A program made the translations under genes and the position numbers. The notes under the pieces are model-generated. The model was not told the origin of the DNA. It worked only from the letters and a program-made list of their open reading frames with translations, and made no database searches. Source: Lentzea nigeriaca (GTDB lineage Bacteria; Actinomycetota; Actinomycetes; Mycobacteriales; Pseudonocardiaceae). Taken from it: DNA of 64,000 bases. The stretch is from NCBI RefSeq assembly GCF_016907955.1, contig NZ_JAFBCX010000013.1, positions 1 through 64,000 on the forward strand, written 5' to 3'. Shown piece by piece: positions 56,821 through 64,000 of the stretch (positions within the stretch are counted from its first letter, which is position 1; each line of letters opens with the position of its first letter).

Positions 56821-58581
56821 TCAGGGACTGGCGAAGCTCGGGTGCGGCGGCTGGTTGTAGGCCGTGTTCTGCCACGCCACCGCTTCCCGGTACTGCCTGT
56901 CCTCCATCAGCGACGGCCGCCGGATCGTCGTCGGCTCGGTGGTGGAGTAGATGCGCAGCGCCCGGCTGTCCGAGGTTCGCCAGATGACCTCCTCGCGCCA
57001 GTCGCCGAGGATGTCGGCCTGCAGCGCCGGCGTGGACTTCGTGCCGTTGTTGGAGGCCACGTCCGACCCGGTGAGCAGCCGCGTGTCACCGTTGGGGCCG
57101 TACTTGTCGATCGTGGTGCCGTTGAGCAGCTCGCGCTGCGCGTCGCCGTCCCACCAGATCACGAAGTTGGTCGACCCCGGTTTGCGCGCGGCGACCTGGG
57201 CGCCCGTGGTGGCGCTGCGCAGACCGCCGACCGCCGACGACCACGCCTCCGCGCCGGGGTTGCCTGCCCAGATGTCCGCGGCGACGGCACGGCCGTTGTC
57301 GCAGCCGCACGACGGCGCACTCCAGATGATCTGGCCGGTGCGCGCGTCGCCCATCCAGTGCGCGACCTCGTTGGTGTGCTCGGACGGCTTGAAGACCTCC
57401 AAACCGGGCCTGGACGGGATGAAGTCGCCTACGTGCAGGGCGTCGCCGTGGTGGGTGCCGTTCTGCCACAGGCCGCGGCCGTTGTCGTCGATCGCCATCG
57501 AGCCGTAGATGATCTCGTCACGGCCGTCGCCGTCCACGTCGGCCACCGACAGCTGGTGGTTGCCCTTGCCCTCCCACGCCGACCGGTTCGACTGGGTCGC
57601 CGAGTCGAACGTCCAGCGCTGCGTGAGCTGCCCGTTCCGGAAGTCCCACGCCGAGATCACGCTGCGGGTGTAGTAGCCACGCGCCATGACGATGCTCGGC
57701 CGTGAACCGTCCAAATAGGCCGTTCCGGCGAGGAAGCGGTCGACCCGGTTGCCGTAGCTGTCGCCCCACGACGAGACGTTTCCGCGTGGTGGCACGTAGT
57801 TCTCGGTGTCGAGCACCGCGCCGTCCGTGCCGCGGAACACCGAGAGGAACTCCGGCCCGGTGAGGATGTAGCCGTCGGAGTTGCGGTGGTCGGCGTTCGC
57901 GTTGCCGATCACCTGCCCGGTGCCCGACCGCGTGCCATCCGCGGTCTTCACGGCGATCTCGGCCCTGCCGTCACCGTCGTAGTCGAAGACCTGGAACTGG
58001 GTGTAGTGCGCGCCCGCCCGGATGTTGCGGCCGAGGTCGATCCGCCACAACCGGGCGCCGTTGAGCTTGTACGCGTCCAGGTACACGTTGCCCGTGCGGC
58101 CCGCCTGCGAGTTGTCCTTGGCGTCAGCGGGATCCCATTTGAGGACGATCTCCCACTCGCCGTCGCCGTCGAGGTCACCCACCGACGCGTCGTTCGCCAC
58201 GTAACCGGATCCCGGGATCTGCAGGGGAACGTCCCGGCTCGTCGCGAGGGTGCCGACGGACCGCGTGGCCGCCGATTCCACGCCTCCGCTCACCCGTCGC
58301 ACCGCGTAGGACGCGGTCGCGGGCGCACCCGCGTCGAGGTAGCTCGTCGCCGCCGTCACCGGCGCCCGGTTGACCTTCACCCCGTCGCGGTAGACGTTGA
58401 ACGCCACGTCAGCGGCGTCGGAGCCGAGCAGCCGCCACGACACGAAGTTGCCGTCGCCGTGGACCGACCTGATGCTGACGAGTCCGCGATCAGCCGAGAT
58501 CGCCGGTTCGCTCGCGACCGCGGGAACACCGCCCGCGACGAGAATCGCCGCCAGCAGCACAGACGCCGTTGCCCGTCTCAT
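56821..58581 (-). CDS. Secreted rhamnogalacturonan lyase, PL11 (compact form)
   Basis: 586 residues after a signal peptide (MRRATASVLLAAILVAGGVPAVA). PL11 marks: VGDLDGDGEWEIVLKWDPADAKDNSQ, FDYDGDGRAEIAVKTADGT, NADHRNSDGYILTGPEFLSVF, VADVDGDGRDEIIYGSMAIDDNG, DILGDWREEVIWRTSDSRALRIY. No extra loop domain, so it resembles the endo-acting YesW type in size. ATG 58581 has GGAGGG at 58589-58594. A rhamnose-type operator lies at 58599-58614, directly before the ribosome site. It converges on the CE2 gene. Confidence 0.94.
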   Translation of the reverse strand: MRRATASVLLAAILVAGGVPAVASEPAISADRGLVSIRSVHGDGNFVSWRLLGSDAADVAFNVYRDGVKVNRAPVTAATSYLDAGAPATASYAVRRVSGGVESAATRSVGTLATSRDVPLQIPGSGYVANDASVGDLDGDGEWEIVLKWDPADAKDNSQAGRTGNVYLDAYKLNGARLWRIDLGRNIRAGAHYTQFQVFDYDGDGRAEIAVKTADGTRSGTGQVIGNANADHRNSDGYILTGPEFLSVFRGTDGAVLDTENYVPPRGNVSSWGDSYGNRVDRFLAGTAYLDGSRPSIVMARGYYTRSVISAWDFRNGQLTQRWTFDSATQSNRSAWEGKGNHQLSVADVDGDGRDEIIYGSMAIDDNGRGLWQNGTHHGDALHVGDFIPSRPGLEVFKPSEHTNEVAHWMGDARTGQIIWSAPSCGCDNGRAVAADIWAGNPGAEAWSSAVGGLRSATTGAQVAARKPGSTNFVIWWDGDAQRELLNGTTIDKYGPNGDTRLLTGSDVASNNGTKSTPALQADILGDWREEVIWRTSDSRALRIYSTTEPTTIRRPSLMEDRQYREAVAWQNTAYNQPPHPSFASP

Positions 58582-58598
58582 GAACCCGCCCTCCAGAA

Positions 58599-58614
58599 AT
58601 TGAAACGTTTCATC
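58599..58614. promoter_or_regulatory. Rhamnose-regulon operator before compact PL11
   Basis: ATTGAAACGTTTCATC contains the perfect palindrome TGAAACGTTTCA (58601-58612), the same 12-mer as before GH78. Upstream, 58631-58684 is rich in TTCGA (TCGAACAAATCGAA, TTCGACC, GTTCGACGTCGAG). Confidence 0.75.
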
Positions 58615-58734
58615 GGAACGAACGTTAGCGTCGAACAAATCGAATGCCGGGGCGGCAATTCTTCGACCTGCGTTCGACGTCGAGGCGGACGTAGCCCCCT
58701 GAAGTCGCGGCGACGACCAGGGAACGGAGACCGG

Positions 58735-58860
58735 TTGATCACAATCGAGGACGTCGCCAGGCACGCGGGCGTGTCCGCCAGCACGGTGTCGTACGTGCTC
58801 AGCGGCAAGCGCGAGCGGCCCGGCAGCACCGCTACGGCATGGTGCACGGCCGATCGTTGA
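58735..58860 (+). pseudogene. LacI-family stub: helix-turn-helix only
   Basis: TTG 58735 with GGAG in front opens a 41-codon frame: LITIEDVARHAGVSASTV, then SYVLSGKRERPGS, a good LacI DNA-binding start. After about 58828 the frame reads into the last bases of the convergent GH74 gene (stop 58832) and stops at 58860. The hinge and the whole ligand-binding core are gone. It is divergent from the compact PL11, so the intact protein was probably its local regulator. Confidence 0.85.
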
Positions 58861-61507
58861 GCGTGAACGCCGCAGGCTTCGCGTTCGTGCCGGTCCAGCT
58901 TGCGGTGAACCCGAATCCGACGGTCGCGTTCGGCTTGATCTCGGCGTTGTAGCCCTGGTCGGTCACGGTGACCGCGGCGCCGGTCTGGGTGTGCCTGCCG
59001 TTCCACAGCTGGGTGATCACCTGGCCGTTGGGGAACGTCCACTTGAGCGTCCACCCGTTGATGGCCGCCGATCCGGTGTTGGTGATCTCGACGCCACCCT
59101 GGAAGCCGCCCTGCCACTGGTTCGGCACCGTGTACTTCACCGAGCAGCCCGTTCCCGGCTGGCTCGTGGTCGTCGTCGTGGTCGTGGTGGTCGTCGTGGT
59201 GGTCGTGGTCGTGGTCGTTGTGGTGGGCGGGGTTCCGGTCATGTCACCGATCACGACGCCACGACCGTTGGTGCCGAGGTAGACGCGGCCGTACACGCGC
59301 GGGTCGCCGGTGATCGCGTCCCCGATGTTGCCGTACTGGTGGCGGTCGTCGTTGATCCGCACCCAGCTCGCGCCCGTGTCGTCGGACCGGAAGACGCCTT
59401 TGACGCCACCGGCTTCGCCGATCAGGTACAGCGCGGGGTAGGTGCGTCCCGGCCCCGCCTTGCCGAAGCCGATGTTGAGCGAGCCCGCCACACCGGAGAC
59501 CTTCGCGAAGCTCGCGCCGGAGTCCGTCGAGTGCCACAGCCCGCCGGTGCCCGCGAGCCAGACGTCGCCTTCCTTGCCCGCCACGGCTTTGAAGCGGGCC
59601 GACTCGGGCAGACCCGTCGCCGCCGTCGCGGTGAACGCGGCGCCGCCGTTGGTGCTCACGTAGAACTTCCCGGCGGAGAACCCGTAGAACTTCATCGGGT
59701 TCACCCGGTCCGACTCGACGGCCGCGCCCGCCGGGATGCCGGTCGACGCCGTCCACGAGTTGCCGAAGCCGGTCGCGTGGTGCACACCGGCCCCGGTGGG
59801 GCTCCAGACGAACCTGCTGCCGTCGGCCGCCGCCGCGACGGTGCCGCCACCGGTCACGCCCCCCGGTTCCTGGCCCTGGAACCAGTTCGCGCCGCCGTCG
59901 GTGGAGAACGCCACCCGGTTGTCGTTGGGCCTGCCGGCCTTGTCGAAGTCACCGACGCGCACCATCGTCGCCGGGGTCAGCTCGGCGTAGTCGAGACTGC
60001 GCGTCGTGGTGAAGTAGGGCTGGGTGAACATCCTGGCCGGCACCCGGTCCAGCCGGTCGTGCCGGAACCCGCCGATGTCGCCCAGCGCGCTGATCAACGG
60101 CGCACCGGACGGCGGGCTGATCAGGTCGGTCACCGCGGTTTCCTCGAGGCCTGCCGCCATCGGCCTGATCGTGAACTGGGTGCCGCGGTCCCACGCCGTC
60201 AGGTCGGTGGTGCCGTAGATCGTGGCGCCGGTGCCGTACATCAACCGGTCGGAGTTGAACGGGTCGATCTCCACCGACTCCGTCATCCAGCCGAGCTTCG
60301 GTGACGTCTCCGGCGGCGCGGGGTTCGCGCCGAGGTCGAGCCACGGCGAGGCGCTGATGTCCATCTTGTAGCGGAAGCTGCGGTCGGGATAGCTCGTCCA
60401 GTCCCAGACCCGCGTCCAGGTGGCGCCGTAGTCGGTGCTGCGGAAGAACACCACGTCCGGCCACCACGCGATCTGGGTGGCGCCCATGAGCGTGCCGGGC
60501 TTCTTGCGGTCGACGGTCAGGCCGCTGTAGCCGAACGTGTTGTCGGCGCTGGTCGACGGCACCGGGCTGATCCGCGTCCACGCCCCGGTCGCGGTGTTCA
60601 GCTTCCAGACGTCACCCTTGGCGCCGTCGTACGGACCGCCGGTGTCGCTCGTGGCGAGGTAGAGCGTGTCGCCCTGGAGAACTCCCTTGTGCGGCAGGAA
60701 ACCCGTCGGCTGACCCGCCACGCGTTCCCACGTCGTACCGCCGTTCGTGCTGCGGTAGACGTTGTTCTCCTTGTCCGCGACGCCCACATAGATCGTCTGC
60801 GTCGCCGACCCGGCGGATCCGGTGCGCGGGTCGAACGTCACCCACAGCACGCCCTGGTTGTCGGTGAGATACCCGTTGGGGTCGTTGGGGTCCTGGACGT
60901 AGTTGCCGGGGTTCGGGAAGGACGTGACCTGGCCCCAGGTGGCGCCGAAGTCCGTGCTGCGCCACAGGCCCTTGCCGCTCGGCGCGCCGAAGTACAGGAC
61001 GCTGTTGCGGTTCGGGTCGATCGCGAGCCGCTCCCCCATCCCGCGGCCCGGCATGTTGCCGCCGACCTTGAACGGCAGCGGCGTGGTCTGCCATGTCGTG
61101 CCGCGGTCGGACGAGCGCAGAATGGCGCCGTTGTTGGGATCCCAGCTGTTGGTGTACATGCCGGCGGCGACGTACACGCGGTTCGGGTCGACGGCGTCGG
61201 TCGCGAGGCTCGCGACCCCGTTGAGGCCCCAGTTGTCGAGGCCGACGTGGTCGAGCAGCGGAATCCATCTGCTCGTCTGCTGGTTCCACCGGTACGCGCC
61301 GCCGATGTCGGTGCGCGCGTAGATCAGGTTCGGCTCGCTCTGGTTGAACACGATCCCGGGAACGAAGCCACCGCCCGCGATCTCGGCGTTGCCCCACGAG
61401 TACGTCTCGGCCGCTGCCGCCGACCGACCCGCGCCCGTCGTGTGCGCCACCACGACGAGCGCGGACATCGTCACCGCCGCCAGTGCGCCTGCGAGAGCTC
61501 TCCGCAT
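58832..61507 (-). CDS. Secreted xyloglucanase GH74 with CBM2
   Basis: 891 residues. Signal peptide (1-33), twin seven-bladed propeller of GH74 (36-765) with the two catalytic Asp in IYARTDIGGAYRW (Asp67) and ALGDIGGFRHD, repeated Asp-box-like motifs (STDFGATWGQV, STNGGTTWERV, STDYGATWTRV), then a pure Thr linker of about 20 residues and a C-terminal CBM2 (CSVKYTVPNQWQGGFQGGVEI). It hydrolyses xyloglucan, exposing cellulose. ATG 61507 has AAGGGA upstream. Its 3' end abuts the LacI stub. Confidence 0.94.
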   Translation of the reverse strand: MRRALAGALAAVTMSALVVVAHTTGAGRSAAAAETYSWGNAEIAGGGFVPGIVFNQSEPNLIYARTDIGGAYRWNQQTSRWIPLLDHVGLDNWGLNGVASLATDAVDPNRVYVAAGMYTNSWDPNNGAILRSSDRGTTWQTTPLPFKVGGNMPGRGMGERLAIDPNRNSVLYFGAPSGKGLWRSTDFGATWGQVTSFPNPGNYVQDPNDPNGYLTDNQGVLWVTFDPRTGSAGSATQTIYVGVADKENNVYRSTNGGTTWERVAGQPTGFLPHKGVLQGDTLYLATSDTGGPYDGAKGDVWKLNTATGAWTRISPVPSTSADNTFGYSGLTVDRKKPGTLMGATQIAWWPDVVFFRSTDYGATWTRVWDWTSYPDRSFRYKMDISASPWLDLGANPAPPETSPKLGWMTESVEIDPFNSDRLMYGTGATIYGTTDLTAWDRGTQFTIRPMAAGLEETAVTDLISPPSGAPLISALGDIGGFRHDRLDRVPARMFTQPYFTTTRSLDYAELTPATMVRVGDFDKAGRPNDNRVAFSTDGGANWFQGQEPGGVTGGGTVAAAADGSRFVWSPTGAGVHHATGFGNSWTASTGIPAGAAVESDRVNPMKFYGFSAGKFYVSTNGGAAFTATAATGLPESARFKAVAGKEGDVWLAGTGGLWHSTDSGASFAKVSGVAGSLNIGFGKAGPGRTYPALYLIGEAGGVKGVFRSDDTGASWVRINDDRHQYGNIGDAITGDPRVYGRVYLGTNGRGVVIGDMTGTPPTTTTTTTTTTTTTTTTTTTTSQPGTGCSVKYTVPNQWQGGFQGGVEITNTGSAAINGWTLKWTFPNGQVITQLWNGRHTQTGAAVTVTDQGYNAEIKPNATVGFGFTASWTGTNAKPAAFTLNDRPCTMP
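59167..59226. repeat. Threonine-codon microsatellite in GH74 linker
   Basis: A run of about 20 ACN codons (read on the minus strand) as GTG/GTC/GTT triplets on the plus strand; a low-complexity tract prone to length change. Confidence 0.85.
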
Positions 61508-61555
61508 TGAGAATCCCTTCTCGCCGATTTCGGAGAAGCGTCCCTCTCAGGCACT

Positions 61556-61602
61556 CGTCAATTCAAACAAACCGCATATTTCGACTCGATTCGATCGCGA
61601 AT
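61556..61602 (-). promoter_or_regulatory. Upstream region of GH74 with TTCGA cluster
   Basis: On the minus strand a possible -35 TTGACG lies at 61561-61556; a TTCGA-rich stretch (TTTCGACTCGATTCGATCG on the plus strand, 61579-61597) stands 18 bp upstream of it. The -10 is not clear. Confidence 0.35.
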
Positions 61603-64000
61603 TCACGCAGGTGCTTTGGCGAACACCTCGATCTCGCCGAGGGTCAGGTATCCGGCCGGGCGTGCGGTGAGGACGACGCGGACCGCCGTCGCCGACACGT
61701 TCAGTGGGACCTCCGTCCGCACGCCGGTGACCTCGACCTCGCCGCTCGCGTCGACCCACGAGCCGTCGGCCGTGCGCACCTGAACCTTGGCGCTCTTGGC
61801 GATGCCGCCCTCGCCGTCGCGGTAGGAGTGCACGGCGACTCGGGTGAGATCACGTGTCTTCGGGAAGGTGTACGTGATGGTGTCGGACGGGTTCTTGGTG
61901 CCGGACTTCCAGTTCGACCACGCTTTCTCGTCCGTGACACCGTTGCGCAGGCGTTCCGCGGAATAGCCGGACTCGGTGTAGGTCGCGGCGACCGCCACCG
62001 CCGGGTCCGGTGCCGCGTTCACCTCGACGGGTTCGGTGACCTCCACGACCGCCGTGGCGGCGACGGTGCTGCCGTCGACGACCTGGGCGCGTCCGTTCAC
62101 CGTCACCGTGCCGACCTTGTCGAACACGGCAGGTTCCCACGTGACGGGCAGTTCGGCTTGCCCGCCTCGCGTGCCGATCCCGGTGACGGTGGCGGGAAGA
62201 TCCGGTTGCCCGCCGACGTACGTCTTGGCACGAGCCGGAACCGTGGACGCGATCGTGTCGACGGTGACCACGGCCAGCGCGGACAGCTTGTGCCCCAGCG
62301 CATCCGTCGCCGTCCCGCGTACCCGGACGGTGCCGGGCCGGTTCCACCGCGAGTCGGACGGGACTTCCCACACCACGGGCAGAGCGCCCCGTGCGCCGTC
62401 GCGATAGACCGGCGTCACGGTGGGCGGCAGTACGGGCCGCAGCTTCGGAACGGTGAACGCGGCGGCGTCCTGGGTCCGCAGCACGGTTTCGTCCGTCACG
62501 GTCCACCGCTGGCTCGCGCCCGACGTCGGAGGCTTCGCCGCCACGGTCTCACCGTTCGCGTCGATCAACGCACCGGTGGCGACGTTGACGAACGTCCAGC
62601 TGCCGTCACCGGTCGTGGACATGATCCACTGCGCGGCGGTGTCCCCTGCCGACTGCAGCACGACAGCGTCGCCCACGGCCGCGAGCCTGGTGCCGGACAC
62701 CGCGTTGACGATCTCGTAGCGCTCGCGGTTCCCGTTGCCGTGCCTGAGCTTGCGCACCGACCACAGCTGCTTCCCGCCGGTGGCATCGGTCGTGCGGGCG
62801 ACGGCACGGGTCCAGTCGTCGGACGGCTGCAGCGACTTCCCGCTCAGGGCCAGCCGGTACACGTGGCCGGGCTGCACCAGCGCGGCGTCGCGGGCCACGC
62901 CGGACACCCCGTCGACGACGAACGTCGTGACCGACTTCCCGGGCACGGTCAGCGTCGCCGACCCGCCGGAGACCCGCACGGAAGTGCCGCGCACCAGGGC
63001 ACCGTCCACGCTGGTCACGACCGGGGTGACCCGAGCGTTGGCCGACACGGTCCGGAACCGGGAGAGGTCGAGCGTGACCGCGCGGGCGGCCGTGCCGTTG
63101 TTGACGTGCACGACGTTCGCGCCCTGGCCGAAGCGTTTCACCGCGGCGGCGGTCGACGGGTCGTCGGTCTTGACGAACCTGTCGCCCGGCCTGACGAAGT
63201 GGGTGAAGTTGCGGATGGTGTTGAACTTGGAGTTCGTCTTGATGGGGCAGGACTCCAGGGTGTCGGTGGGCCTGCAGTTGAACGGGATGTGGACGCTGCC
63301 CCAGTTCTTGCCGGCCGCCTGCTGCGGGATCGAGTCCTCGACCGGCTGCCAGAACACCCAGGCCGACGGTTCGAGCTCGCGGATGTCGTCGAGCATCCTG
63401 GTCGCGATGCCCAGACCCGGTTCCATGCTCGTGTAGTCCGTGGTGCCGTTGCCCCAGGTGCCCTCGACCTCGCTCATCCAGAGCTTCTCGTTCGCGCCCT
63501 TGGCGATGTCACGCACGCTGGTGCGCTGACCGGTGCCGTACGTGTGCACGTTGAGCTGGTCGATCACCTCACGTGCCGGGCCGTAGCCGTTCCAGTCGCG
63601 CACGAACGTGCCGGGGTTGGTTTCGTCCATTGCGGACACTTTCACCTTCGACCGCAGCCGGTCGAGCGCACGCCGGGTCGCGAGCAGAACCTCCTGCTGC
63701 AGCTCGGGTCCGGCGTGGGCGCCCTCCTGGCGTCCGCCGGTAGGCTGGCCGTCGGGACCGATCTGCGTGCCCCAGTAGTTCGTGTTCGGCTCGTTCAACG
63801 GGGCGAGCGTGTCGAACTTGATGCCGTGCGCGCGTTCCAGCTCCTGCGTCACGCGCGCCAGGTAGGTGGCGAAGTCGTCGACGCGGTCGCGGCGGATCTG
63901 GTCGGTGTTCGCGTCGAACCCGCCCGAGACGTAACCGCTGACGGTCTGGAACCAGGGTGGTGAGTTGCTGAACGCCTCCCACTTCGTGACCCTGCGCTTG
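61603..64000 (-). CDS. GH30 endo-beta-1,6-galactanase-like enzyme with lectin and Ig-like modules (partial)
   Basis: 798 residues are visible; the 5' end lies beyond the right edge. The C-terminal half of a GH30 barrel is present: WEAFSNSPPWFQTVSG, acid/base Glu in LAPLNEPNTNYWG (about residue 68 of the visible part) and nucleophile Glu in LWMSEVEGTWG (about 175), then the GH30 beta-sandwich (HFVRPGDRFVKTD). Further domains are a ricin-like trefoil region (366-490: KQLWSVRKLRHGNGNRERYEIVN), two Big_4-like Ig domains (PVVWEVPSDSRWNRPGTVRVRG) and a discoidin-like end (AWSNWKSGTKNPSDTITYTF). The pattern fits GH30_5 galactanases acting on RG-I or arabinogalactan side chains. Confidence 0.85.
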   Translation of the reverse strand, partial: KRRVTKWEAFSNSPPWFQTVSGYVSGGFDANTDQIRRDRVDDFATYLARVTQELERAHGIKFDTLAPLNEPNTNYWGTQIGPDGQPTGGRQEGAHAGPELQQEVLLATRRALDRLRSKVKVSAMDETNPGTFVRDWNGYGPAREVIDQLNVHTYGTGQRTSVRDIAKGANEKLWMSEVEGTWGNGTTDYTSMEPGLGIATRMLDDIRELEPSAWVFWQPVEDSIPQQAAGKNWGSVHIPFNCRPTDTLESCPIKTNSKFNTIRNFTHFVRPGDRFVKTDDPSTAAAVKRFGQGANVVHVNNGTAARAVTLDLSRFRTVSANARVTPVVTSVDGALVRGTSVRVSGGSATLTVPGKSVTTFVVDGVSGVARDAALVQPGHVYRLALSGKSLQPSDDWTRAVARTTDATGGKQLWSVRKLRHGNGNRERYEIVNAVSGTRLAAVGDAVVLQSAGDTAAQWIMSTTGDGSWTFVNVATGALIDANGETVAAKPPTSGASQRWTVTDETVLRTQDAAAFTVPKLRPVLPPTVTPVYRDGARGALPVVWEVPSDSRWNRPGTVRVRGTATDALGHKLSALAVVTVDTIASTVPARAKTYVGGQPDLPATVTGIGTRGGQAELPVTWEPAVFDKVGTVTVNGRAQVVDGSTVAATAVVEVTEPVEVNAAPDPAVAVAATYTESGYSAERLRNGVTDEKAWSNWKSGTKNPSDTITYTFPKTRDLTRVAVHSYRDGEGGIAKSAKVQVRTADGSWVDASGEVEVTGVRTEVPLNVSATAVRVVLTARPAGYLTLGEIEVFAKAPA

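Overview
The window is GC-rich DNA from a soil-type actinomycete. Gene content (CBM2-bearing secreted hydrolases, SigE-type ECF factor, DUF222/HNH protein, GTG/TTG starts, ATGA overlaps) fits Pseudonocardiales such as Lentzea or Saccharothrix, but the genus cannot be fixed from sequence alone. No rRNA, tRNA or CRISPR array was seen. The dominant theme is plant cell-wall breakdown, above all rhamnogalacturonan-I (RG-I) and pectin, with cellulose and hemicellulose side activities.

Layout. 1-2.8 kb: a CBM2 protein cut by the left edge, a PL3 pectate lyase, and an unusual nuclease-like/CBM2 lipoprotein. 2.8-10.8 kb: housekeeping and accessory genes: TerC, a guanidino-modifying-superfamily enzyme with a VOC protein, TetR plus CocE-type hydrolase, a Ser/Thr kinase, an HxlR/reductase divergent pair and a small secreted protein. 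10.8-21.3 kb: a complete L-rhamnose utilisation operon (LacI regulator, ABC importer, mutarotase, isomerase, aldolase/dehydrogenase, kinase) with near-perfect palindromic operators. 21.2-28.4 kb: a second sugar-uptake unit (six-hairpin glycosidase, MalFGE-type importer, its own LacI regulator, XynE-like esterase) sharing a GTCGAACCGGTTCGAC-type operator. 28.3-31.6 kb: a Tat-exported GH78 alpha-L-rhamnosidase with two rhamnose-type operators. 31.7-36.8 kb: a symporter/ECF sigma/membrane-protein operon divergent from DUF3311 and CstA genes. 36.8-41.8 kb: a DUF1996 protein split by duplicated inserts, a truncated GH42 beta-galactosidase and a DUF222/HNH cassette resembling the mycobacterial REP13E12 class. 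41.7-47 kb: an esterase-mannanase-CBM2 fusion and a LamG/GH43 enzyme, then a solute-binding-protein relic. 47-53 kb: a phosphatase/jacalin fusion, a DUF4386/TetR pair, a PNGase F-like secreted protein, decayed NRPS and FAD-oxidase fragments and a LacI regulator. 53-64 kb: two PL11 rhamnogalacturonan lyases around a CE2 esterase, a LacI stub cut off next to a GH74-CBM2 xyloglucanase, and a GH30 galactanase running off the right edge.

How it fits together (inference): PL11 lyases cut the RG-I backbone, CE2 and other SGNH esterases remove acetyl groups, GH43/GH30/GH42-type enzymes trim arabinan/galactan side chains, GH78 releases rhamnose, and the rha operon imports and catabolises it. Operators of the type GTTGAAACGTTTCAAC lie before the rha operon, GH78, one PL11 and the LacI gene at 52-53 kb, suggesting one rhamnose-responsive regulon spread over about 47 kb. 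TGGGAGCGCTCCCA boxes (CebR type) mark two CBM2 genes. AT-richer clusters of TTCGA recur just upstream of several secreted-enzyme promoters and may be an undescribed activator site. Several gene relics show active turnover of the locus.
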